DNA of 64,000 nucleotides from contig DATFRP010000359.1 of the NCBI GenBank assembly GCA_035263125.1, positions 31,986 through 95,985 of the forward strand, given 5' to 3'. This stretch comes from Gp6-AA40 sp035263125 (GTDB lineage Bacteria > Acidobacteriota > Vicinamibacteria > Vicinamibacterales > UBA2999). Below are positions 28,376-36,383 of this stretch, in pieces; within the stretch, counting starts at the first letter, position 1, and every line of letters begins with the position of its first letter. The translations under genes were made by a program, and so were the position numbers. The notes beneath the pieces are model-generated. The model was not told where the DNA came from and made no database searches. It saw nothing but the letters and a program-made list of their open reading frames with translations.

Positions 28376-29421
28376 TCGGTTGACCTTTCGGGTTTATCGA
28401 CACGGGAGGATGTGAGCGAGGCAATCTGCGCCTCGAGCGCTTCGATGCGGCGCTTGAGCTCGGGCAGTCTGCGAAACACCGCCGACGCCTTGCGCCATTC
28501 GTGGCTGTCGATCGCCGGGTATCCCGCCACGCGAGCGCCCGGGTCGAGTGAATTGGTCACGCCCGACTGACCGACGGCGATCGCGCCGCGTCCGATCGAC
28601 AAGTGACCGCCGACTCCGACCTGTCCGCCAAACACGACGTCATCCTCGATGTGCGTGCTGCCGGCAATGCCGACCTGCGCGGCCAGCAGCACGTTGCGTC
28701 CGAGCGTCACCCCGTGGCCGATCATCACGAGGTTGTCGATCTTGGTCCCCGACTTGATCCGCGTCTCTCCCACCGCGGGACGATCGACGGTCGTGTTCGC
28801 GCCGAGCTCGACATCGTCTTCGATGACGACACGTGCGACTTGCGGAATCTTCTCGTGGGTACCGTCGCCGCGACGTACGAAGCCGTAGCCATCGCCGCCG
28901 ATCACGACGCCGTTCTGCAGGATCACACGGTGGCCGATCACGACGCGCTCGCGTATGGACACGCTGGAGTGGATGACGCAGTCTTCTCCCACTCGCGCAG
29001 CGGGACCGATCGTCACGTTGGGGAAGATGACGGTCCGGTCGCCGATGATCGCCCCTTCCCCGACGGCGACGAACGGACCGATCGAGATGCCGCTGCCGAG
29101 CGTCGCGTCGGCGGCCACCGCTGCCAGTGGGTGCACGCCAGGAGCCGGACGCCAGGTTGGTGCAAAGATCGCGACGGCGCGTGCGAACGAGAGATACGGA
29201 TCCTTGGCCCGCAGCATCGCGCAGGGTGCCGCCGGGGCTTCATCGCGCAGGATCACGGCCGACGCGCGCGTCGACCGCAGCGTCTTCTCGTATTTCGGAT
29301 TCGCCAGGAACGTGATGTCGCCCGCGCCGGCATCCTGAATGCCCGCGACGCGCTGCACCTCGATGTCGCCGTCGCCTTCGAGCCGGCAGTCAATCCGCTC
29401 GGCCAGTTCGCGCAGTTTCAC
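28372..29421 (-). CDS. lpxD: UDP-3-O-acylglucosamine N-acyltransferase
   Basis: 349 residues from GTG 29421 (VKLRELAERIDCRLEGDG...), matching the length of LpxD; the longer frame upstream has no homology. N-terminal uridine-binding domain to about residue 100, then left-handed beta-helix hexapeptide repeats (ISIGPFVAVGEGAIIGDRTVIFPNVTIG...), with the catalytic His in DNLVMIGHGVTLG, and a C-terminal helix. It adds the second hydroxyacyl chain in lipid A synthesis. Confidence 0.95.
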   Translation of the reverse strand: MKLRELAERIDCRLEGDGDIEVQRVAGIQDAGAGDITFLANPKYEKTLRSTRASAVILRDEAPAAPCAMLRAKDPYLSFARAVAIFAPTWRPAPGVHPLAAVAADATLGSGISIGPFVAVGEGAIIGDRTVIFPNVTIGPAARVGEDCVIHSSVSIRERVVIGHRVILQNGVVIGGDGYGFVRRGDGTHEKIPQVARVVIEDDVELGANTTVDRPAVGETRIKSGTKIDNLVMIGHGVTLGRNVLLAAQVGIAGSTHIEDDVVFGGQVGVGGHLSIGRGAIAVGQSGVTNSLDPGARVAGYPAIDSHEWRKASAVFRRLPELKRRIEALEAQIASLTSSRVDKPERSTE

Positions 29422-29433
29422 GTGAACACGATT

Positions 29434-29456
29434 GTAATGGGGTCGGGAGTCGTTGC
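29434..29456 (-). repeat. CGACTCCCGACCCCATTAC word upstream of lpxD
   Basis: On the minus strand AACGACTCCCGACCCCATTAC lies 12 bases before the lpxD GTG. It matches the word at 27474-27494 over 16 bases. The position relative to both start codons is similar. Confidence 0.6.
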
Positions 29457-29479
29457 GCGTACCGCCATGTGTGCGGACC

Positions 29480-30175
29480 TTACGCGTGCCGCATCGCGAC
29501 CCGTTCGAAGAAGGTCGACAGGTTTCGCAGGCGGAGCCGGGAGGCGACATCGCGGATGCGTTGCTCGCGCACGGGCGGCTCCATGGCCGCCACGCCCCGG
29601 AGCTCTCCGAGCTCTTCGCACGGACGTCCGGTCCAGGCCACACGGAAACGGCCCTGCGTGGCACCGCGCATCGACAGCCAGTGACCGCCCACACGGAAGA
29701 GGAAGTAGTACGCCACCAGGTTCGGCCCCGGGACGATCGTCAGCGCCGCCGACACGATCAGGCCCAGCGTGTCGACGACCAGCCAGTTGCGATGCCGCTC
29801 GTAGTCGCGCTGGAGCACGCGCTTGATATGCTGCAACACCTCATCGAACCTGACGTCGCTCGGATGCACCGCCACGACCGAGGTCTGCCCCCGCAGATTC
29901 CACAAGAGACGTTGTTCGGCTATGCGCTCGACGATCCAACACATCAGCCGATCCTGCACGTGTCCGAGCCAGCCTTCGACCTCGTGCGAAGACAGCTCGC
30001 CGCGCTGTTTCGCTTCGGCGGCCCGGAGCATCCGATTGAATTTCTCCTGCCACCGCGCGAACAGACCGGCGGGCGGCTCCCCCGTGTCGACGCCGAGCTC
30101 AGTGGTCGCCTCGCAGTACAGCTCGTAGCGATCCGGTCCCACCGGAATCACGAAAACATCCATGGCCCTGGCCAT
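29480..30175 (-). CDS. mitochondrial K+/H+ exchange-related family protein
   Basis: 231 residues; the first ATG overlaps the upstream stop (TGATG), while a second ATG at 30163 (MDVFVIPVGPDRYELYCE) is equally plausible. Contains one hydrophobic segment at about 140-165 (LVVDTLGLIVSAALTIVPGPNLVAYYFLF) and the RVGGHWLSMRGA stretch typical of PF10173. The family name comes from a yeast mitochondrial K+/H+ exchange factor; bacterial members are uncharacterised. Inner-membrane association is predicted. Confidence 0.7.
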   Translation of the reverse strand: MARAMDVFVIPVGPDRYELYCEATTELGVDTGEPPAGLFARWQEKFNRMLRAAEAKQRGELSSHEVEGWLGHVQDRLMCWIVERIAEQRLLWNLRGQTSVVAVHPSDVRFDEVLQHIKRVLQRDYERHRNWLVVDTLGLIVSAALTIVPGPNLVAYYFLFRVGGHWLSMRGATQGRFRVAWTGRPCEELGELRGVAAMEPPVREQRIRDVASRLRLRNLSTFFERVAMRHA

Positions 30176-31065
30176 CAGCGGCGACGGCGTTGCGGGGGGA
30201 CCCGTGGGTTGACCGGGATGGCGGGTTTGCCGGCGGCTTCCCAGGCACCGGCAATCGTGGCCGCCGACGCGGCGATGGCTTCGTTCAAGCGACGTTCGAG
30301 CACCGCCCGATTGGATTTGAAGAACGCCTCGTAATACACGTCGTCGTATTCGTCACGGTTGCCGATCGCGTCGAGATCGGCCTTCAGGATCGGCGGCACC
30401 AGCTTCGTGCCTTCGAGCACGACGTCGAAGATGAAATCGCGGGGATTGCGCACGGGCGCGATCGCCTTCGGCGCAATCGACCACTGATCGCGATAGCGCT
30501 CGAAGAGATAGGCCTCGAACCGCGAATGGATGCCGTTCTGGCCAGTGAGCTGGCCGTCGTAATTGAGCACGGCGTGAAACGGCACATGGGCGTCGCTGAC
30601 GTAGTGCGTGAGCCATGACGAGTAGAACAGGATGTCCTGGCGTCCGAACGGACCGCGGCGTTCGTACGACTCGAAGGCGCGCCTCAGATTGCCGTACATC
30701 TCCTCGACCCGCCACGGCACGGTGCCGTTCTGGTCGATGCGCGCCTTCCCGAATTTGGCAACAGCCGCCATGTAGTCGCGCGGGAGTCCGTCGAACGGGT
30801 ATTGCCCGTAGCCCTCCCAATCCAGATCGAGAAAGTGATGCGGCGATTCCTCGCGATCGAATCCGGCGTTCTGCCACAGATCGGGATCGATCACGTGCTC
30901 GACCAGCGTCGTGCGATTCTGCTCGAACAGCGGACGCAGCTCGGACGGAAGGAGCGCGACCACGCGGTCCATGATCGTCTTGTGTGCCTCGTAGCCCCAC
31001 GCTGCAGCCGCCTGCGGGAACACGAGAAGGGCGCTACAGACCAGAATGACCGCGCGAGGCATCAA
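30175..31065 (-). CDS. S1/P1 nuclease / zinc phospholipase C-fold hydrolase
   Basis: 296 residues with signal peptide 1-22, so the mature protein starts at the tryptophan of WGYEAHKTIMDRVV, as required in this fold where the N-terminal Trp binds zinc. Further ligands are visible in HVIDPDLWQN, SPHHFLDLD, WLTHYVSDAHVPFHA and the HSRFEAYLF segment. Substrates in the fold are single-stranded nucleic acid or phospholipid; which applies cannot be told. Exported. Ends in a basic tail and overlaps the next gene by one base. Confidence 0.83.
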   Translation of the reverse strand: MMPRAVILVCSALLVFPQAAAAWGYEAHKTIMDRVVALLPSELRPLFEQNRTTLVEHVIDPDLWQNAGFDREESPHHFLDLDWEGYGQYPFDGLPRDYMAAVAKFGKARIDQNGTVPWRVEEMYGNLRRAFESYERRGPFGRQDILFYSSWLTHYVSDAHVPFHAVLNYDGQLTGQNGIHSRFEAYLFERYRDQWSIAPKAIAPVRNPRDFIFDVVLEGTKLVPPILKADLDAIGNRDEYDDVYYEAFFKSNRAVLERRLNEAIAASAATIAGAWEAAGKPAIPVNPRVPPQRRRR

Positions 31066-31085
31066 GCCATTATAGGTTCAGGGGT

Positions 31086-32039
31086 TCAGTGTTCCGATTC
31101 CGGTTCCGACGCCCCCGCGTGCGGCACGACTACAGACTGCGAGAAGCCCCGCACGCCGCCGGCAAATCGCATATCGGACACTGTCACACGCGTGCCACGT
31201 TCGTCGGGGCGAAGCGTCCAGACGGGAAAACGGGACCAGACGAGGAAGGCGCGCACATCCGGCGACGACGCCCGCGCGGCCGCCACCTCGGGCTTGTCGC
31301 TGTTCTTGGGGATTCGCTCGGGAAACATCGTCAGTGCCATCGAGGACCACGAGAACGCGCCGGTCTCATAGTGATCGCCGGCATCGATAATCACCTCGCG
31401 CCTGAACGGCGTCAGCGGCACCGGCCCCACCATGACGGCGACAGGGGTGAGACCGCGCGACTCGCTCCAGACCCGCTGGACGATCTCCCGTGCCGCACGC
31501 GCCGAGACGATCATCAACACGATGTAACAGGTGGCGAAGACCAACGCACCCCGAGCTGGCGTCACCGCGCGCTGCCGCCTCGTGAGCCAGATGCCCACAC
31601 CCAGCACGAGCCACAACCAGGGATCGACGATGAACACGGCATCACCGTAAAACCAGCGCCAGCTGAATGGCGTGAGGAGGCGGACGCCGTAGTTGTTCAG
31701 GAGGTCCAGGAACACATGCGAGTAGACGCCCGCCAGGGACAGCAGCAACAACCAGCCCGGCCGAAGCGGCGGGCTGTCGTCTGCCGGGTCGGGACGACGC
31801 AGCTTCCCAATCACCATCAACACACCCGTAAGCAGCAGCGGGAGCAGGAGCTGGGCGACGACGCCATGTGTGATTCCGCGACGGAACGATACGGGCGGCG
31901 TGCCGGTCGCGAAGACGAGCACGTCGACATCAGGAAGGTTCGCCGAGATCAACAGAGCAGCGGCACCGAAGCGGGTCCGGCGTTTGAGGCCGGCCTCGCC
32001 GAACGCCGCGCCGACGAGCGTGTGACAGATGTTGTCCAT
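31086..32039 (-). CDS. DUF457/YdjM-type membrane-bound metal-dependent hydrolase
   Basis: 317 residues. N-terminal MDNICHTLVGAAFGEAGL and ISANLPDVDVL, then FRRGITHGVVAQLLLPLLLTG carry the conserved His and Asp residues of the family; HVFLDLLNNYGVRLLTPFSWRW is the second motif. Several membrane helices, with a C-terminal globular part. YdjM in E. coli is LexA-regulated; function is unresolved. Adjacent to AMMECR1 with no gap. Confidence 0.88.
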   Translation of the reverse strand: MDNICHTLVGAAFGEAGLKRRTRFGAAALLISANLPDVDVLVFATGTPPVSFRRGITHGVVAQLLLPLLLTGVLMVIGKLRRPDPADDSPPLRPGWLLLLSLAGVYSHVFLDLLNNYGVRLLTPFSWRWFYGDAVFIVDPWLWLVLGVGIWLTRRQRAVTPARGALVFATCYIVLMIVSARAAREIVQRVWSESRGLTPVAVMVGPVPLTPFRREVIIDAGDHYETGAFSWSSMALTMFPERIPKNSDKPEVAAARASSPDVRAFLVWSRFPVWTLRPDERGTRVTVSDMRFAGGVRGFSQSVVVPHAGASEPESEH

Positions 32040-32585
32040 TCAGGGTGTCGGACGAGAGACGCGTTCGCCGAACACCTCGGCTTCGAAGATGAAGATGCGG
32101 GCGCCCCGCCTCCACGCTTCAGCGGGCAAGCTGGCTTTGAGGCAGGTGTGATTCAGAAACGTGTCGAGGTCCCAGGCCATCTCTGTCGCGACCTGCGGCA
32201 ACAGCAACCCGCGGCTCAGACCCTGCTCGACGATCAGGCCATGACGGCCGATCTCGATCTCGGTGATCGACGTGACTTCCCGTTCCGGCGTCAACACTGA
32301 AATCTCCATGCTGATATCGTCCAACTCCCATGCCGCCACGCGGTCGAAACGCGGATCGGAATCGGCGACGGCCTGAGCCAGTTCCATCACCGTCTGCGCG
32401 AGTGGAAGCCCCGGGTTGAGGCGCCCGAGGCAACCGCGCAACTCGCCTTGACGAAAGATCGAAACAAACGCCCCGCTGGTCGCCTCGATCTGCACATCGC
32501 AGTCGGGGATCGCCGTGCGACGCACCTTCGCTTCGAGGACCCGGCGCGCCAGCGCAAGCAGTCGTTGTTGATCGTTCGGGCTCAC
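32040..32585 (-). CDS. amrA: AmmeMemoRadiSam system protein A (AMMECR1 domain)
   Basis: 181 residues. FVSIFRQGELRGCLGRLNPG is the AMMECR1 LRGCIG signature; ISMEISVLTPEREV and GLIVEQGLSRGLLLPQVATE follow, then the C-terminal WRRGARIFIFEAEVFGE. Part of the AmmeMemoRadiSam set, with a Memo-like protein and a radical SAM enzyme. The Memo gene is 3 bases upstream; the radical SAM gene is not in the window. Function unknown; RNA modification has been suggested in the literature. Confidence 0.94.
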   Translation of the reverse strand: MSPNDQQRLLALARRVLEAKVRRTAIPDCDVQIEATSGAFVSIFRQGELRGCLGRLNPGLPLAQTVMELAQAVADSDPRFDRVAAWELDDISMEISVLTPEREVTSITEIEIGRHGLIVEQGLSRGLLLPQVATEMAWDLDTFLNHTCLKASLPAEAWRRGARIFIFEAEVFGERVSRPTP

Positions 32586-32588
32586 CGC

Positions 32589-33410
32589 TCACCACATCGC
32601 GGCGGCCATGTAACCCACCACCGACGACTTGTCTCCAGACACATCACCTGAGTCTGCGTATTCAAGCACACGGGACTCGGACGCCCCGAGCCGGCGGGCC
32701 GCGTCGAGCACAGCCACCATGGGCCCGCCTCCACAGGCATGGCGGGGCTCGGCTTCGAGAGCGCGCATCAACCCTTCCGGATCGAGCGATTCGACGTGGC
32801 GCATGACCACCGCATCGAGCGCCTGCGCGGTCGCGCCATCTTCGTAATGCGAGAGATCGCTGCTGGCCACGAGGAGCGTGCGGCCCTGACGACCTGCGAT
32901 CGCGCGCGCCAGTACGTCGCCCAGAGCGAATGCGGTGTGACGCGTCTGGTGACCCATCACGAGCGGCACGATCGGGACCCCTGGCAGCAGGCGCGCGACA
33001 AAGGGCATCTGCAATTCAAGCGAGTGTTCGCGGCCATGCGCGGCCGGCACATTGACGACGTCATTCGACGAGGCCTGGATCGCCTGCGCCAGTCCCTCTT
33101 CGATCGCGATCGCGCCAAGCGGCGTCTGCCAGGATCCGTCAGGCCACACCGACACGCCGCGAAACGGAACGAAATGCGATGGGCCGACGAGGACAATCGC
33201 CGTGCACCTGCTGGCGGCTGCGGCCTTGTACGCAAAGGCCGCCACCGGCCCCGAATACATCAGGCCTGCGTGCGGCGCGACAATCGCCAGCACGGGACCG
33301 GCGATCGTGCCGACATCAGCGCGCGCGACATACCGATCGACTTCGTTCGTCAGGCGAACAGGGTCGTCCGGATACCATGTGCCGGCCACGGCCGCGGGCC
33401 TGGGGCGCAT
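32589..33410 (-). CDS. amrB: AmmeMemoRadiSam system protein B (Memo family)
   Basis: 273 residues from ATG 33410; the upstream frame to 33776 is antisense to gatC. PAAVAGTWYP at the N-terminus, IVAPHAGLMYSGPVAAFAY, VLVGPSHF, REHSLELQMPF, LLVASSDLSHYED and CGGGPMVAVLDAAR are the ordered Memo motifs; the His residues and a Cys form the active-site cluster of a LigB-like fold. First gene of the minus-strand run; divergent from gatC with a 16-34 base spacer, so promoters overlap coding sequence. Confidence 0.95.
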   Translation of the reverse strand: MRPRPAAVAGTWYPDDPVRLTNEVDRYVARADVGTIAGPVLAIVAPHAGLMYSGPVAAFAYKAAAASRCTAIVLVGPSHFVPFRGVSVWPDGSWQTPLGAIAIEEGLAQAIQASSNDVVNVPAAHGREHSLELQMPFVARLLPGVPIVPLVMGHQTRHTAFALGDVLARAIAGRQGRTLLVASSDLSHYEDGATAQALDAVVMRHVESLDPEGLMRALEAEPRHACGGGPMVAVLDAARRLGASESRVLEYADSGDVSGDKSSVVGYMAAAMW

Positions 33411-33444
33411 GAGGAAATAGTAGCAAGTGATAGCATCAACTTCT

Positions 33445-33741
33445 GTGTCCACCACTCTGACCATTGCCGACGTCGAGCGCGTGGCTGCGCTCGCGCACCT
33501 CGAGCTGTCCGACCAGGAAAAACAGCTGTTCACGCGGCAGCTGGCCGATATCCTGGCGTATGCCGAGCAGGTGCAGGCCGTGGACACCACAGGCGTGCCG
33601 GCCACGGCACACGTCAACGCCCACAGCGCCGAGCGCGACGATGAGCCCAAGCCATCGCTGCCGGTCAGCGACGCTGTGGCCAACGCGCCTGACGCGGCGC
33701 CAAGCGCAGGACTCTTCCGGGTGCCACGAGTCATCGGATGA
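33445..33741 (+). CDS. gatC: aspartyl/glutamyl-tRNA amidotransferase subunit C
   Basis: About 98 residues from GTG 33445 (STTLTIADVERVAALAHLELSD), a normal GatC beginning; a GTG at 33427 is an alternative. LTRQL-type helix (QLADILAYAEQVQAVDTTGVPATAH) and C-terminal APSAGLFRVPRVIG, a clear GatC ending. It scaffolds GatA and GatB in the transamidation of mischarged Glu-tRNA(Gln)/Asp-tRNA(Asn). Overlaps gatA by ATGA. gatB is not in the window. Confidence 0.93.
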   Translation: MSTTLTIADVERVAALAHLELSDQEKQLFTRQLADILAYAEQVQAVDTTGVPATAHVNAHSAERDDEPKPSLPVSDAVANAPDAAPSAGLFRVPRVIG

Positions 33742-35198
33742 CCGACGCCCGCGACGCCCGCACCATCCGACAGCACGTCGTGAACGGCACCGCATCAGCG
33801 GTTGAGATCTGCACCCAGGCAATCGATCGCATGCGGCGCGTCAACCCTGTGCTCAATGCGTTCAACCTGATCGCCGCCGATCGCGCGCTCGCACGCGCTG
33901 GCGAGATCGATCGGCAGCGGGCGTCAGGGGCGACGCTCGGTCCGCTGGCGGGTGTCCCGGTCGTCCTCAAGGACAACATGTGCGTGCGCGGGATGCGCAC
34001 GACGGCGTCATCGAAGATTCTCGACACGTTCATCCCGCCCTACGATGCGACGGTGACCGAGCGTCTCGAGTCGGCCGGCGCGGTGATCGTCGCCAAAGCC
34101 AACTGCGACGAGTTCGCGATGGGATCGTCCAACGAGAACTCGGCCTATGGGCCGGTGCGCAATCCGTGGGCGCACGATCGCACGCCGGGTGGATCGAGCG
34201 GCGGATCCGCCGCTGCGGTTGCGGCCGACTGTGTGCCGCTCGCGCTCGGGTCGGACACCGGCGGCTCCATTCGTCAGCCGGCGTCGTTCTGCGGCGTCGT
34301 CGGGCTCAAGCCGACCTACGGCCGTGTCTCGCGGTACGGTCTGCTGGCGTTCGCGTCATCGCTCGATCAGATCGGCCCGTTCTCGCGCTCGGTCTGCGAT
34401 GCGGCCCTTGCGCTCTCAGTGCTCTCCGGAAGCGATCCGATGGACTCGACCTCGTCCGAGGTGCCGGTGCCCGACTTCACGTCGGCGCTCACCGGCGACA
34501 TCACCGGCGTGCGCGTCGGCGTGCCGAGAGCGTTCGTGTCCGAGGGTGTCGACGAGGGCGTGCGCAAGGCGTTCGATGCCGCCCTCGGCGTCCTGCGCGA
34601 TCGCGGCGCGCAGCTCGTCGACATCGATCTCCCGCATGCGCGTTACGCCATTCCTGTGTACTACCTGGTGTGCACCGCCGAGGCCAGCTCGAACCTCGCG
34701 CGTTACGACGGGGTGAAATACGGCTACCGCTCGCCGGCCGCGGCCAACGACTCGTTGAAGTCGATGTACAGCAAGACGAGGGACGAAGGGTTCGGCGCGG
34801 AGGTGAAGCGACGCATCATGCTCGGCACCTACGTACTCAGCGCCGGCTACTACGATGCGTTCTATCTGAAAGCGCAGCAGGTGCGCACGCTGCTGCGCCG
34901 CGACTACGAGCGCGCGTTCGAGCAGGTCGACGTCGTCGCGATGCCGACCAGTCCGACGCCACCGTTCAAGCTCGGAGAGAAGACCGACGATCCGCTGCAG
35001 ATGTATCTCGCCGACATCTTCACGGTCAGCGTCAACCTCGCTGGTCTGCCTGGCATCAGCATTCCGTGCGGGTTCACAGCAACGAACCTGCCCATCGGCT
35101 TTCAGCTGATCGGCAGGATGTTCGACGAAGCGATGATCCTGCGAGTCGCGGATGTGTATGAGAAGGCCGCGCCGTGGAAACGGACGGCGCCTGACTAA
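33738..35198 (+). CDS. gatA: aspartyl/glutamyl-tRNA amidotransferase subunit A
   Basis: 486 residues. Amidase-signature triad: Lys in GVPVVLKDNM, and Gly/Ser-rich GGSSGGSAAAVAADCVPLALGSDTGGSIRQPASFCG carrying the two catalytic serines. C-terminal PGISIPCGF and GFQLIGRMFDE are typical. It releases ammonia from glutamine for GatB. The stop codon TAA at 35196-35198 is the first three bases of the TAATGCAG repeat. Confidence 0.97.
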   Translation: MTDARDARTIRQHVVNGTASAVEICTQAIDRMRRVNPVLNAFNLIAADRALARAGEIDRQRASGATLGPLAGVPVVLKDNMCVRGMRTTASSKILDTFIPPYDATVTERLESAGAVIVAKANCDEFAMGSSNENSAYGPVRNPWAHDRTPGGSSGGSAAAVAADCVPLALGSDTGGSIRQPASFCGVVGLKPTYGRVSRYGLLAFASSLDQIGPFSRSVCDAALALSVLSGSDPMDSTSSEVPVPDFTSALTGDITGVRVGVPRAFVSEGVDEGVRKAFDAALGVLRDRGAQLVDIDLPHARYAIPVYYLVCTAEASSNLARYDGVKYGYRSPAAANDSLKSMYSKTRDEGFGAEVKRRIMLGTYVLSAGYYDAFYLKAQQVRTLLRRDYERAFEQVDVVAMPTSPTPPFKLGEKTDDPLQMYLADIFTVSVNLAGLPGISIPCGFTATNLPIGFQLIGRMFDEAMILRVADVYEKAAPWKRTAPD

Positions 35199-35311
35199 TG
35201 CAGGATTCAAAATGCCCAATGCAAAAGGGATTGAAGATTTGCCGCGATTTTGATCTTCGTTTTGCGTTTTGCATTTTGAATTTTGCATTTCGCATTGTGA
35301 ATTCTGCATTA
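35196..35311. repeat. TAATGCAG-type palindromic element, complete copy
   Basis: 116 bases that begin TAATGCAGGATTC and end GAATTCTGCATTA: 13-base terminal inverted repeats with one mismatch. Inside are further ATGCAAAA / TTTTGCAT words in both orientations, giving a long imperfect hairpin. It fills the gatA to hydrolase spacer. Partial copies with the same terminal word are at 6484-6518 and 38822-38849. No coding sequence. Confidence 0.85.
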
Positions 35312-35321
35312 CCATCCGCCC

Positions 35322-36329
35322 ATGCAACGACGCGACGTCCTCAAACAGATCGCCGCACTCGGCGTGGTCTCGCGCATGGCACCTCTGTCCGCGGACACTG
35401 ACCTGTCCACCGTAGCCTCGGCGGAGGTGGATGCCTCCGCGCTACGGCAAGAGGGCGCCGACAAGGCACCCAACACGCTGAAGTATTTCCCAGGCTTCAA
35501 GCCGTTCAGGGTGAAGACAAGCGGCGCCGAGGTCAACGGCGTGATCGGCGGCTCCGGCCCGCCGGTGCTGCTGCTCCACGGCGCGCCCCAGACGCACATC
35601 ACCTGGCGCATGGTGGCGCCGAAGCTGGCGGCAACCCGGACGGTCGTCGCCGCCGATCTGCGTGGCTACGGCGACAGCAGCAAACCGGCCGACGGTGAGA
35701 ACCACGTCAACTACTCCAAGCGCGCGATGGCGCTCGATCAGGTCGAGGTGATGAAGCACTTCGGCTTCGACAAGTTCCCGGTCATCGGGCAGGACCGCGG
35801 CGGGCGCGTCACGCATCGACTCGCGCTCGATCATCCGGAGAGGGTCACGCGTGCGGCCGTCCTCGACATCGTCCCGACCCACTACCTCTATACGCACGTC
35901 ACGATCGATTTCGTGCAGGCGTACTTTCACTGGTTCAACTACCTGCGCGCCGCACCGCTGCCGGAGAACGAGCTGAAAGCGCAGAACGACGCCGCCAAGG
36001 CGCGCGCGAGCGGAGAGATTCAGCTGGAGTACCTGCGCACGGCAAGCGACCCGGCCAACATCCACGCGATGTGCGAGGACTATCGTGCGGGCGCATCGAT
36101 CGATCTGCAGCACGACGGCGCCGATTTCGGGAAGAAGAAGATCGCGTGTCCGCTGCGTGTGCTGTGGGCGGAAAAAGGCGCCATGGGCCGGATCTACGAC
36201 GTGATGAAGATCTGGCGCGACTACGGCTCGAATATCTCGGGGCGGCCGCTGCCGGGCGGCCATAATCTGCAGGAGGACGTCCCCGACCTGGTGCTCGCCG
36301 AGATTACCGATCTGATCAAGGGCGCGTAG
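35322..36329 (+). CDS. alpha/beta hydrolase, haloacetate dehalogenase/epoxide hydrolase-like, exported
   Basis: 335 residues. N-terminal MQRRDVLKQIAALGVVSRMA resembles a Tat signal with an RR pair. After a linker (about 20-50), LLLHGAPQTHITWR forms the oxyanion loop, GQDRGGRVTHRLALDHPERV holds the nucleophile Asp with the Arg pair of fluoroacetate dehalogenases, CEDYRAGASID is also typical, and the catalytic His is in LPGGHNLQED. So Asp-His chemistry of C-halogen or epoxide hydrolysis is expected. The linker is encoded by a short palindromic repeat-like stretch at 35398-35450. Confidence 0.85.
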   Translation: MQRRDVLKQIAALGVVSRMAPLSADTDLSTVASAEVDASALRQEGADKAPNTLKYFPGFKPFRVKTSGAEVNGVIGGSGPPVLLLHGAPQTHITWRMVAPKLAATRTVVAADLRGYGDSSKPADGENHVNYSKRAMALDQVEVMKHFGFDKFPVIGQDRGGRVTHRLALDHPERVTRAAVLDIVPTHYLYTHVTIDFVQAYFHWFNYLRAAPLPENELKAQNDAAKARASGEIQLEYLRTASDPANIHAMCEDYRAGASIDLQHDGADFGKKKIACPLRVLWAEKGAMGRIYDVMKIWRDYGSNISGRPLPGGHNLQEDVPDLVLAEITDLIKGA

Positions 36330-36358
36330 GAGGGCCGCCTGAAGGCGGCCCCTACGAC
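36326..36358. repeat. GGCCGCC hairpin beginning at the hydrolase stop codon
   Basis: GTAGGAGGGCCGCC, TGAA loop, GGCGGCCCCTACG: a strong GC hairpin whose 5' edge includes the TAG stop of the hydrolase. A related hairpin starts at the stop of the gene ending at 38788, and another (without a stop) is at 59106-59128. It could slow 3' exonucleases or terminate transcription; there is no T-run. Confidence 0.7.
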
Positions 36359-36383
36359 GTTTTGTCATAATGACAGCGAGGGC

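Noticed and set aside
36326..36358. intrinsic terminator
   Set aside because: Strong hairpin but no following T-run; kept as a repeat instead.
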